64,000 nt of DNA from Pedobacter yonginensis (lineage in GTDB: Bacteria; Bacteroidota; Bacteroidia; Sphingobacteriales; Sphingobacteriaceae). The stretch lies in NCBI RefSeq assembly GCF_003173595.1, contig NZ_QGNZ01000002.1:310001-374000 (forward strand), written 5' to 3'. The notes under the pieces were generated by a model, which had not been told where the DNA came from, made no database searches, and saw only the letters and a program-made list of their open reading frames with translations. This document shows positions 33,572 to 41,848 of this stretch, one piece after another (position 1 is the first letter of the stretch; every line of letters starts with the position of its first letter). A program made the translations under genes and the position numbers.

Positions 33572-35995
33572 TTGAAACCGCTCCTAAAATTTTGTCTTAC
33601 AGGGATAATTTTGCTCAACAGCCTTTTGCTGGTTGCTGCTGAGAAGGGCGTTATTAGCGGGCGCGTTGTAGAAGAAGTTGGTGGCTTATCCATCCCCTCG
33701 GCTGTAATTTCGGTTTATGTAGATGGAATAGAGCAACTCTTAATTACCTCATCTACTGATGAAGATGGTCGATTCAGCATCAAAAATTTAAAACCCGGGA
33801 ACTACCACATTAAGGTTAGTTTTGTGGGCTATGCACCGCTCGTTGTAAATGGTATTGTATTAACAGACAAAGATTTCGACAAAAATTTAGGTGCGCTCAA
33901 GCTCTCATCCGATCAAAATTCTCTTCAAGAAGTAACCATTACCGTTCAAAAACCCCCTATTGAATTTGGAGCAGATGGCGTTACCTACAATGTGGGCTCA
34001 TCGCTTTTAGCCGAAGGCAGTACCGCTACAGATGTATTAAAAAATGTGCCTTTGGTACAGGTTGATATTGATGGGAATGCAACTATAGCTGGAAAACGAA
34101 ACACCAGAATTTTTATAGATGGAAAACCCTCTGATTACATGACTTCCAACATTTCAGATTTACTCAATGTCCTTCCATCAGATGCAATTGAGAAAATTGA
34201 GGTGTTAACCAATCCGCCTTCAAAATACAGTGGCGATGGAGAGGGCATCATCAACATCGTAATGAAAAAGGGGTTCAAAGTTGGCTTTAATGGAAACATT
34301 GGAGTTTCTGGAGGCTTGCAAGGCAATGGAAACACCAATGCAAATGCATCTTACAGAGGCAAATCGTTTGCTATTAATGGAAGTGCTGCCTACCGATATA
34401 ACATTGGTAAAGGCAATAGCCACAACTATCGCGAAAACTTTTTCCCAGATACAACTTTTTACTACGACCAATATGGAGGTTTCAAAAACAATAACACAGG
34501 CGGGAATTTTAGGTTGGGTTTCGATTGGACCATTTCCCCAAAACAAAGCTTAAGGTTATCTACCAATTACAACAACAACAATTCAACCTCAAACTCAACC
34601 ACCGATCTTCATTATTTGAGTGAGGAGCTGATTGAAAAGCGACTTAGAAACCAATTGAATACTGGTGATGGTAAAAGCAATAACTTCGTTTTCAATATCG
34701 ATTACGATCTGCAAACCGATACCAGTGGGGGAAAGTTATCGCTCAGCGCAACGGTGAATAACAATAACAACCTCGATTTTAGAGATTACAGCACCATTTT
34801 CGCCCAGCCCAGCACCTCCATCCCATCATTACAGCAAAACAATAATGATACTGGGAATAATGGTGTTACCCTAAATCTGGATTATGAAAAGCCTGTTTTT
34901 AAAAAGAGAGATCGGGTAGAACTCGGCTTAGCCTACAACTACAGAAAGAATGATAATGATTTGTTAATTCAAAATTTCAATTTCAATACACAACAGTTTA
35001 TCACCAACATTAAACTTTCCAATCAGTTTTTATACAATGAAAACATTGCTGCGGCTTACGCATCTTACAATTACCGTAATGTGGGCTGGGGTGTTAAAAC
35101 GGGTATCCGTGCAGAGCTTACCGATGTGGCTTTCGATTTATCGAATGGCCAGAATTATCAGGTAAAACCATACTTAAGTTTATTTCCGAACCTATCACTA
35201 AATCGTTTTTTTAGAAAGCGGTACAGTGTTGGTGCAACTTATAGCATTCGTGTTAACCGGCCAAGAGAGAATACTTTAAACCCTCAGGTTAACAACGTAG
35301 ATACCCTAAACATCTCTTACGGTAACCCAAACCTATCGCCTTCCTACACGCATCAAATTGAGGTTAACTTTGGCGCTTTTGGTCAAAAATGGTCGTTTAA
35401 TCCAAGGCTTTCCTATTCTACCAGTCAAGGCGTAATTGAGCGTTTTCGAACGGTAACCTTAATCCCTGGTACCAGCACGGCCAGAGCCGAAAGTACATTT
35501 GATAATGTAGGCACCAACAACTCGCTGGCTTTAATTTTAGTTGGCAATTACCGCCCAACTAATAAAATTTCGGCCAATAGTAACCTAAGCATTATTCAAA
35601 GCAACTACACATCAAAATTAAACAGCTCCTTAAATAGAGATGGTTTAAGCTTTAGGGCGGCGGTGGGGCTTTCTATGCAATTGCCCTTAAAAACAGCCTT
35701 CGAATCGAACCTAAACTATGCAAACAACACCAATGCCCAAGGCAGAAATAAAGGCTCAATGACTTCAAATTTTTCTGCAAGGAAGCTATTTTTCAATAAC
35801 CGATTAAATTTCAGAGTAACCATTAATGATGTTTTCGGAAACAGAAGCAATACTTTTTATAATGAAGGGCAGAATTTCAGGTTGGAGAATTTCTCTACCA
35901 ACAACACTCAAAATTTCACATTTAGCTTAAATTACCGTTTCACCAAAATAACCGTAAATAAAATACCTCCTCCGCCATCAGTTAAGCCACAATAA
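33572..35995 (+). CDS. TonB-dependent receptor (OMP_b-brl_3 type), copy 2
   Basis: This 807-residue paralog of the preceding receptor has the same order: signal peptide (MKPLLKFCLTGIILLNSLLL, start codon TTG), regulatory-like sandwich (ISGRVVEEVGGLSIPSAVIS), plug (DVLKNVPLVQVDIDGNATIA; RIFIDGKPSDYM) and beta-barrel. The barrel is rich in Asn runs (NNNNSTSNST). The TTG start is supported by the signal peptide that begins directly at it. The pair probably arose by tandem duplication followed by strong divergence. The terminator hairpin between them suggests separate or attenuated expression. Confidence 0.92.
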   Translation: MKPLLKFCLTGIILLNSLLLVAAEKGVISGRVVEEVGGLSIPSAVISVYVDGIEQLLITSSTDEDGRFSIKNLKPGNYHIKVSFVGYAPLVVNGIVLTDKDFDKNLGALKLSSDQNSLQEVTITVQKPPIEFGADGVTYNVGSSLLAEGSTATDVLKNVPLVQVDIDGNATIAGKRNTRIFIDGKPSDYMTSNISDLLNVLPSDAIEKIEVLTNPPSKYSGDGEGIINIVMKKGFKVGFNGNIGVSGGLQGNGNTNANASYRGKSFAINGSAAYRYNIGKGNSHNYRENFFPDTTFYYDQYGGFKNNNTGGNFRLGFDWTISPKQSLRLSTNYNNNNSTSNSTTDLHYLSEELIEKRLRNQLNTGDGKSNNFVFNIDYDLQTDTSGGKLSLSATVNNNNNLDFRDYSTIFAQPSTSIPSLQQNNNDTGNNGVTLNLDYEKPVFKKRDRVELGLAYNYRKNDNDLLIQNFNFNTQQFITNIKLSNQFLYNENIAAAYASYNYRNVGWGVKTGIRAELTDVAFDLSNGQNYQVKPYLSLFPNLSLNRFFRKRYSVGATYSIRVNRPRENTLNPQVNNVDTLNISYGNPNLSPSYTHQIEVNFGAFGQKWSFNPRLSYSTSQGVIERFRTVTLIPGTSTARAESTFDNVGTNNSLALILVGNYRPTNKISANSNLSIIQSNYTSKLNSSLNRDGLSFRAAVGLSMQLPLKTAFESNLNYANNTNAQGRNKGSMTSNFSARKLFFNNRLNFRVTINDVFGNRSNTFYNEGQNFRLENFSTNNTQNFTFSLNYRFTKITVNKIPPPPSVKPQ

Positions 35996-36025
35996 ATGCT
36001 CGCGCTTAAATATTTATATTGCACT

Positions 36026-36580
36026 ATGAATGAAACAAACCCTTGGAAAACTTTAGAGAGCCAAGTCAAGTACGATAACAATTGGATTAAACTTACCGAA
36101 CATCAGGTAATTAACCCTTCTGGTGGAAATGGCATTTATGGCGTGGTACATTTTAAAAACTATGCCATCGGCATTTTACCTCTAGATCAAGACTACAACA
36201 CCTGGTTGGTTGGTCAGTATCGCTACGCTTTAGATTGCTACAGCTGGGAGATTCCAGAAGGTGGCGGACCATTGAATGAAGAGCCTATAGAAAGTGCCAG
36301 AAGAGAGCTTTTAGAAGAAACGGGCATGAGTGCAAAAAACTGGTTGGAGATTCAACGCATGCATCTTTCCAATTCCGTTAGCGATGAATTATCAATCATC
36401 TATCTGGCAACAGATTTAATTCAAGGCATTGCAATGCCCGAAGAAACAGAACAACTAATTGTAAAGAAAGTCCCTTTCGAAGAAGCCTATCAAATGGTTT
36501 TAAAAGGAGACATTACCGACTCCATGAGCGTTGCAGCCATATTAAAAGCAAAGCTAATGATCGCCGAAAAATTGATTTGA
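36026..36580 (+). CDS. Nudix hydrolase (ADP-ribose pyrophosphatase-like)
   Basis: A 184-residue protein results from ATG 36026; the in-frame ATG at 35996 touches the previous stop and adds ten residues of non-family sequence. The Nudix box is complete: GGGPLNEEPIESARRELLEE with TGM (Gx5Ex7REUxEExGU). The N-terminal WKTLESQVKYDNNWIKLTEH and the WLVGQYRYALDCYSWEIPEG block resemble ADP-ribose or sugar-nucleotide pyrophosphatases (NudF-like). It acts in the cytoplasm on nucleoside diphosphate derivatives; the exact substrate is not readable from sequence. Confidence 0.94.
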   Translation: MNETNPWKTLESQVKYDNNWIKLTEHQVINPSGGNGIYGVVHFKNYAIGILPLDQDYNTWLVGQYRYALDCYSWEIPEGGGPLNEEPIESARRELLEETGMSAKNWLEIQRMHLSNSVSDELSIIYLATDLIQGIAMPEETEQLIVKKVPFEEAYQMVLKGDITDSMSVAAILKAKLMIAEKLI

Positions 36581-36631
36581 GGATATTTACAAGGCATGTA
36601 GTTCTTCGCATTCAAAAATCAGCATTATTCA

Positions 36632-36639
36632 TATCTTTG
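36632..36639 (+). promoter_or_regulatory. -7 box of the acyltransferase gene
   Basis: TATCTTTG matches TAnnTTTG and lies 23 bases upstream of ATG 36663. Confidence 0.55.
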
Positions 36640-36662
36640 TTCCCAATTTTGAAACCAACCCA

Positions 36663-37403
36663 ATGAGCAAATTTTTCGGATATATTTTAAGCGCTGTTTT
36701 TTATATTTTTTTTGGCTTATTTCTGTGCATTTTTCATCCCATACAGTGGCTGTGCTTTAAACTTTTTGGTTACAAGGCGCACAAAATTTCGGTTGATGTG
36801 CTTAACTTTTTCCTAACGTACTGCCAAATTATTCTGTTTAATTCCATCAGTTTCAAAAACGAATACGATTTACCCACCAACAGACCGATTATCTTTGCGG
36901 CTAACCACCAAAGCATGTACGATATTCCCTCCCTAATTTGGTTTTTGAGAAAATACCACGCAAAGTTTATCTCTAAAATTGAGCTCACGAAAGGGATCCC
37001 TTCAATATCCATTAATTTAAGGTTAGGGGGTGGCGCAAACATCAACAGAAAAGACAACAAGCAAGCCATTTCTGAAATTATTAAGCTGGGTAGAAGGATG
37101 AAGGACAACAACTGGAGTACAGTTATCTTTCCCGAAGGTACAAGAGCTAAAGATGGTCAGGTAAAAACATTTCAATTTGGCGGCATTGCAACGTTACTCA
37201 AAACTGCCCCGAATGCACTAATCGTTCCGGTAGCCATAGAAAATTCTTGGAAAATTGTCCGTTTTGGAATGTTTCCGCTAACCACAGGTCATGCAATTAG
37301 ATGGACAATTTTAAAACCGATTGAGCCCGCAGAGAAAAATGCAAATGACATTACGCTAGAAGTGGAAACCGAAATTAGAAAAGTATTGGGGCAAAACCTT
37401 TAG
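36663..37403 (+). CDS. 1-acyl-sn-glycerol-3-phosphate acyltransferase (PlsC-like)
   Basis: The 246-residue membrane-bound acyltransferase has two hydrophobic N-terminal segments (residues 5-35 and 47-60). Its catalytic NHQSMYD gives H82-x4-D87, and FPEGTRAKDG is motif III, which binds glycerol phosphate. It transfers an acyl chain to lysophosphatidate to form phosphatidate in the inner membrane. It has its own -7 box. PlsX in the same window (63001-63939) makes acyl phosphate for the preceding step, though the genes are far apart. Confidence 0.95.
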   Translation: MSKFFGYILSAVFYIFFGLFLCIFHPIQWLCFKLFGYKAHKISVDVLNFFLTYCQIILFNSISFKNEYDLPTNRPIIFAANHQSMYDIPSLIWFLRKYHAKFISKIELTKGIPSISINLRLGGGANINRKDNKQAISEIIKLGRRMKDNNWSTVIFPEGTRAKDGQVKTFQFGGIATLLKTAPNALIVPVAIENSWKIVRFGMFPLTTGHAIRWTILKPIEPAEKNANDITLEVETEIRKVLGQNL

Positions 37404-37622
37404 CTGGTTTGCCAAGGGAACACGGAAGGCACAGCAGTTTTATCAATTAAATTATGAAAGTCAAAACTACAGGCTAAGGGCATTCTAATAATTAATATTA
37501 AAACAGGAATTTGTATCCCTTTACTATTGTGTTTAGATTTCTTAGGCTGTTCAAAAATATTTATTTCCTAAACCTACATCCTACCTAATTACCCAGCTCT
37601 ATAAATCACTTGATTGGCCCTG

Positions 37623-38372
37623 TTAGATGTTTTTATTGCCAATCACCCTGAAAAACTCGTCACGGTAAGTATCTCCAACCGGAATAATCTTTTTATTTAT
37701 GGTAATGCGACTGCGTTCTATGCTTTCAATTTTATCAATGGCAACAATGTACGATTTATGCACCCGTATAAACTGACTCGGAGGTAAAGCTTCTTCCATT
37801 TTTTTCATGCTTTGCAAGGTAATCACACGCTCATCTTTGGTAAAAATGGAAATATAATCCTTCAAGCCCTCAATAAAAAGAATATCATGCAGATAAATTT
37901 TTTGAATCTTATGTTCAGTTTTAACGAAGATAAAATCCTGAACTGGATTTGGTGGACTTGAAAATGCCGCTGGCGTAATAATGGGTTGGGCAACACTGGC
38001 TGGTGCTTCTAACGGTTTAATTTGATTGTGCACTTTTTCTACCGCCTTGTAAAAGCGATCAAATGCAATTGGCTTTAAAAGGTAATCAGATACATTTAAA
38101 TCATAACTTTCTAAGGCATACTGCGGGTAGGCTGTTGTTAAAATGTAATGGCACTTGTTGCCCGCAATTTTCAAAAACTGTATACCCGTAAGCTCAGGCA
38201 TCTGGATATCCAAAAACACCAAATTAATGCCACCACCTTGAACAATTTGTAAAGCTTCGATTGGGTTTTCGCATCTTTTAACCATCGTTAAAAAAGGTAC
38301 TTTAGAAATATAATCTTCTAAAATATCAAGCGCTAAAGGCTCATCATCAACAACAATACAGTTTAAGGTCAT
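37623..38372 (-). CDS. LytTR family response regulator
   Basis: The 249-residue regulator has a receiver domain at 1-115 with acidic pair DD at 9-10, phospho-acceptor D55 (VFLDIQMPELTG) and a conserved K (LLKPIAFDRF). A Pro/Ala linker precedes the LytTR DNA-binding domain at ~140-245 (IFVKTEHKIQKIYLHDILFI; FIRVHKSYIVAIDKIESIER). It pairs with the LytS-type kinase directly upstream (59-bp gap). Direct repeats at 39551-39609, in front of the kinase gene and the divergent ABC genes, are good candidate sites for this protein. Confidence 0.96.
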   Translation of the reverse strand: MTLNCIVVDDEPLALDILEDYISKVPFLTMVKRCENPIEALQIVQGGGINLVFLDIQMPELTGIQFLKIAGNKCHYILTTAYPQYALESYDLNVSDYLLKPIAFDRFYKAVEKVHNQIKPLEAPASVAQPIITPAAFSSPPNPVQDFIFVKTEHKIQKIYLHDILFIEGLKDYISIFTKDERVITLQSMKKMEEALPPSQFIRVHKSYIVAIDKIESIERSRITINKKIIPVGDTYRDEFFRVIGNKNI

Positions 38373-38431
38373 TTTCGGTAGCTATTAATTTTAAATTTCT
38401 TTTGATGTAAAATGCTATTCTTCTAAGCAAA

Positions 38432-39463
38432 TTATATGTCAATCATCAACTCACAAGTGTAATGGGTAGCCGAATTTACAACATTTAATTTATATCTATC
38501 AGGATAAACCAGTTGCAATCGGCGTTCAACATTGGTTAAACCCACCCCACCTTGGGCATCTTTATTTTGCTGGCTTTTTTTGTTAATTACGCTAAAATGT
38601 AAAATCTTCTGGTTGGCAATTATGTTAATTTTCACAGGCTCTGCCGGATCGTTCACCACCCCATGTTTAAATGCATTCTCCACAAAAGAAATCAGCATTA
38701 AGGGTACAATCTTCTGATTGTCAATTTCGCCATTCAAACTCAGCTCAACAAAAGCACCATCTTTAAATCTAATCTTTTGTAATTCAATGTAATTGGTTAA
38801 ATAATCTACTTCCTTACTCAACGCAACCGTAGGTGTATTGCTCTCATAAATCATGTAGCGCATAATTTCCGAAAGCTTCATAATGGCATCAGCCGTTTTA
38901 TCCGATTTCTGATATGCCAGCGAATAAATGTTATTTAACGAATTGAACAAAAAGTGCGGGTTTAATTGCGATTTCAAAAACTGCAACTCCATTTCCCTAC
39001 GCTCGCTTTCTAAATTTCTTTGAATACGCTCGTTAGAAAACCAGTCGATGGTAAACTTGATGATGCAACTACAAATCAGGAAAAAACCAGCAGAAAACAC
39101 ACTGTTAATGGCAAACTGGTTTACGGTAAATTCGTGTTCTTTACCATTCATGGTGTAGGTTAACAACTCTGCCGGATTAAGCACAGCAATAACGGTTTTT
39201 ATAAAAGTACCACCAATAATAAGCAAGAAAAAAGAGATGATATATAGCCAATATTTTTTCCGCTTCTTAATTAAACTCGGAATTAGAAATATATAGTTGA
39301 TATAAAATAAAGACACGTTAATAATACCCAACACCCCGAACGAGAGAAAGTAATCTTTCAAAGAATGCTTACCCTTTTCAAAGAAAACTACCACAGTAAT
39401 AAATAATAATATTAGCACCCAAAAAATGGTATGCAATATTAATGGACCTTTACTTTTCTTCAT
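38432..39463 (-). CDS. LytS-type sensor histidine kinase
   Basis: The 343-residue kinase has four hydrophobic segments (about 10-27, 42-62, 73-95, 117-137), a short coiled linker, and the His_kinase box QLNPHFLFNSLNNIYSLAY with H170. The ATPase N-box is SFVENAFKHG, and the G-box is GGVGLTNVERRL. It forms a two-component pair with the LytTR regulator next to it. It is divergent from a small membrane peptide and an ABC-2 transporter, an arrangement like peptide- or antibiotic-sensing exporters. The two LytS kinases of the window are paralogs. Confidence 0.95.
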   Translation of the reverse strand: MKKSKGPLILHTIFWVLILLFITVVVFFEKGKHSLKDYFLSFGVLGIINVSLFYINYIFLIPSLIKKRKKYWLYIISFFLLIIGGTFIKTVIAVLNPAELLTYTMNGKEHEFTVNQFAINSVFSAGFFLICSCIIKFTIDWFSNERIQRNLESERREMELQFLKSQLNPHFLFNSLNNIYSLAYQKSDKTADAIMKLSEIMRYMIYESNTPTVALSKEVDYLTNYIELQKIRFKDGAFVELSLNGEIDNQKIVPLMLISFVENAFKHGVVNDPAEPVKINIIANQKILHFSVINKKSQQNKDAQGGVGLTNVERRLQLVYPDRYKLNVVNSATHYTCELMIDI

Positions 39464-39550
39464 AATGTGTACTTATAACTGCGCATTAAACACCGCAATC
39501 GATTAGGGAAGCAAAATAAATAAACTTCTCTGCTTTAGATAACACAATCT

Positions 39551-39609
39551 ACCAACGGGCATTATTTTTCTACCAACGGCCCAAAGGGCAAATTTTATCG
39601 ACGAACGCC
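39551..39609 (+). promoter_or_regulatory. LytTR-like direct repeats in divergent promoter region
   Basis: ACCAACGGGC at 39551 and ACCAACGGCC at 39572 are 21 bp apart; ACGAACGCCC follows at 39601. The motif ACGAACGCC is identical to 2925-2933, and ACCAACGGCC is one base shorter than ACCAAACGGCC at 2882. Position between the kinase gene (start 39463) and the ABC operon (start 39708) suits autoregulation and control of the exporter. Confidence 0.55.
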
Positions 39610-39707
39610 CAAAATGGCTGTTTATCTAGAATCTTGAACACTTGGTATAATAGATTTTAGCAACAACTTTTTCTTCAGTTCCTTTGAATCAACAAAACGA
39701 AAACAAA

Positions 39708-39872
39708 ATGAAAAAGTTAGCAAACACCTCTCCATTCTTACTATTATTATTACCAGTATTTATGATGATTATATTAACCCTTACCGTTAATACAAATCAA
39801 AACACTAACGGCGAAATCGTTGTAAAGCCAGCCAAAACCCCAACATCTATTGTTAAGGCCATATTCAAATAA
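39708..39872 (+). CDS. Small single-span membrane peptide before ABC genes
   Basis: The 54-residue ORF begins at ATG 39708; a TTG 24 bp upstream is less likely. The peptide has a basic start (MKKLANTS), one hydrophobic helix (PFLLLLLPVFMMIILTLTV) and a hydrophilic tail ending KAIFK. It lies 5 bp before the ABC ATPase gene and so is probably co-transcribed and translated with it. No family is recognised. It could be an accessory subunit of the exporter, or a secreted peptide it carries, but there is no GG cleavage site. Confidence 0.6.
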   Translation: MKKLANTSPFLLLLLPVFMMIILTLTVNTNQNTNGEIVVKPAKTPTSIVKAIFK

Positions 39873-39877
39873 AACCA

Positions 39878-40786
39878 ATGGGTAATTACGCTATCGAAAC
39901 CGTTGGTTTAAACTTCAACTTTGGCAACCAAGCCATAGTAAAAGATTTATCGCTCCAAGTGCCCAAAGGAAGTATATACGGCTTTCTAGGTCCCAATGGA
40001 GCAGGAAAAACCACAACCATAAAAATTCTATTAAACCTGCTCAAATCCTCAAACGATCAGGTTTTTATTTTTGGTAAGGAAATCAACCATAACCGCATTG
40101 CCAGCTTAAAAAGAATTGGTGCATTGGTAGAACAACCTGCCATTTATGGGCACTTAACCGGTAAAGAAAACCTAATAAACAGGTGCATTTTATTGGGCAT
40201 TAACAAAAGCAAAGCCGATGAAATGCTATCCCTTGTTGGCTTAAGCGATGCATCAAACAAAAAAGCATCAAAATACTCTTTAGGTATGAAACAACGTTTG
40301 GGCATTGCACTTGCACTTGTTTCAGATCCAGAATTGTTACTATTAGATGAACCAACCAATGGCCTCGATCCAAATGGAATCATCGAAGTGCGAAACCTCA
40401 TGATCGATCTGGCCACAAAACACAATAAAACCATATTAGTTTCCAGCCACTTACTTGCCGAAATAGAACGCACAGCTACCCATGTAGGCATTATAAACAA
40501 AGGCCGTTTGCTGTTCCAAGGCACTATAAATGAATTACATTTGTTAAGCAAGCCCATGCTCGAAATAGAAGTGAGCAAAACAAGCGATGCAGCAGCTTTC
40601 TTAACCCAAGCAGGGTACGAAATTTTGGAAATTACAGATAAAAAAATAATCGTTCCCTTTACCTCCCCAGAAGATAGTGGCGCCTTAAACACGCTACTCA
40701 TCCAAAAAGGTTTTACGGTAAGCAGCCTTTATCTTCAGAAAAAAGATCTAGAAAACCTATTCTTAGACATTACAAAAAACAACTAA
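39878..40786 (+). CDS. ABC transporter ATP-binding protein (BcrA-like)
   Basis: The 302-residue ATPase has Walker A GPNGAGKTT (about 38-46), signature YSLGMKQRLGIALAL, Walker B LLLLDEPTNGLDP and the H-loop SSHLL. The C-terminal ~80 residues resemble the DUF4162-like extension of bacitracin/lantibiotic-type exporters. It powers the permease encoded 1 bp downstream. Divergence from a LytS/LytTR pair suggests an export or self-protection system induced by an extracellular signal. Confidence 0.95.
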   Translation: MGNYAIETVGLNFNFGNQAIVKDLSLQVPKGSIYGFLGPNGAGKTTTIKILLNLLKSSNDQVFIFGKEINHNRIASLKRIGALVEQPAIYGHLTGKENLINRCILLGINKSKADEMLSLVGLSDASNKKASKYSLGMKQRLGIALALVSDPELLLLDEPTNGLDPNGIIEVRNLMIDLATKHNKTILVSSHLLAEIERTATHVGIINKGRLLFQGTINELHLLSKPMLEIEVSKTSDAAAFLTQAGYEILEITDKKIIVPFTSPEDSGALNTLLIQKGFTVSSLYLQKKDLENLFLDITKNN

Positions 40787-40787
40787 A

Positions 40788-41588
40788 ATGCGCTCCTTAA
40801 CCATCTCCTTAGTATCCGAATTTTACAAATCCAGAAAAACACTCGCCTTTTGGGCAGCCATCATATTGCCATTCGTAATCTGTGCATTAGTAGCTTTTGG
40901 CTTTTATACAAGCTCAGATAAGGTGCTCAAAATGCACTACCTACCTATTATGCTGTGGCTACGCTACTTAGGCGCCGCGCTCGGGGTTATGGGTGTTTTA
41001 ATCTTACCATTTTACGTCATTTTCATGGCTTTTTCAGTTAATAATATCGAGCATAAAAACGATACCTGGAAAACACTTTTCGCGCAGCCATTAAATAAGT
41101 TTTCCATTTATGCCGCCAAATATTTATACGCCGTAATCTTAATATTTGTTTGCCTGTTCCTTTTTGCCGCCTTCACGTTTGTATTCGGGCATCTGTTGCA
41201 GGCCTTAGTGCCCAAATACAATTTTAATCAGTACGATCCTTCTTTGGTTCTAGTTAAATTTTACGCCAAACTCTTCCTAGCATCATTAGGTATTCTATCC
41301 ATTCAATTTATATTAAGCCTACTTTGGGGCGATTTTTTAAAACCCATGGGCATTGGCTTCATCGGAACAATCATGGGCATCATAACGGGCAATGTAGGTT
41401 GGAAATATGCCTATTTAATTCCTTACAGTCACCCATCATTGGTTTTAAACAGCAGTACAGCCGCCAGAAAATTATCCGATCCTTCTGATTTCCCAATCTT
41501 TACACAAGAAATTTACACCAGCTTAATTTACGCTTTGGTATTATTTGTCATTGGCTATTTCATCGTAACTAAAAAAAGTATAAAATAA
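40788..41588 (+). CDS. ABC-2 type transporter permease
   Basis: The 266-residue protein has six hydrophobic segments (about 20-40, 58-80, 107-135, 165-185, 195-212, 243-262) and FAQPLNKFSIYAAKYLYAVI, typical of ABC-2 permeases of the NatB/BcrB kind. It starts 1 bp after the ATPase stop. Together they form a complete exporter of the antibiotic-resistance or sodium-efflux type; the substrate cannot be read from sequence. A terminator hairpin follows. Confidence 0.9.
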   Translation: MRSLTISLVSEFYKSRKTLAFWAAIILPFVICALVAFGFYTSSDKVLKMHYLPIMLWLRYLGAALGVMGVLILPFYVIFMAFSVNNIEHKNDTWKTLFAQPLNKFSIYAAKYLYAVILIFVCLFLFAAFTFVFGHLLQALVPKYNFNQYDPSLVLVKFYAKLFLASLGILSIQFILSLLWGDFLKPMGIGFIGTIMGIITGNVGWKYAYLIPYSHPSLVLNSSTAARKLSDPSDFPIFTQEIYTSLIYALVLFVIGYFIVTKKSIK

Positions 41589-41654
41589 ACCGTCTTTAAA
41601 ATTCGAAAAGCAATACCTGCCTTTCATTTTAACGGCAGCCCTTCTTTACACTAC

Positions 41655-41690
41655 AAGTCCGCACCATAAAAAATGGTTTGCGGGCTTTTC
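41655..41690 (+). terminator. Terminator of the ABC transporter operon
   Basis: AAGTCCGCACCAT pairs with ATGGT-TT-GCGGGCTT, with a two-base bulge and a G-U pair, followed by ttcgttt. It lies 66 bp past the permease stop. Confidence 0.55.
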
Positions 41691-41703
41691 GTTTCAATAA
41701 GGT

Positions 41704-41781
41704 TTAGCTAAATAAAAGCCCTACAACAAAAAAACCGCCCAAAGCGATAAACGCAACAAAGTTTCGATGTAAAAATCTCAT
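41704..41781 (-). CDS. Possible 25-residue hydrophobic peptide
   Basis: A short minus-strand ORF starts at ATG 41781 and stops with TAA at 41704. The product has basic residues at the start (MRFLHRN) and then a hydrophobic helix to the end (FVAFIALGGFFVVGLLFS). It looks like a small inner-membrane peptide. It is too short for firm support, and no ribosome or promoter evidence decides it. Confidence 0.3.
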   Translation of the reverse strand: MRFLHRNFVAFIALGGFFVVGLLFS

Positions 41782-41848
41782 TGTAAATCATTTTAAGTCA
41801 AGTTAAAGCGTATTTTTAAATCAAATCAAACCGACTTATAAAAAAACT

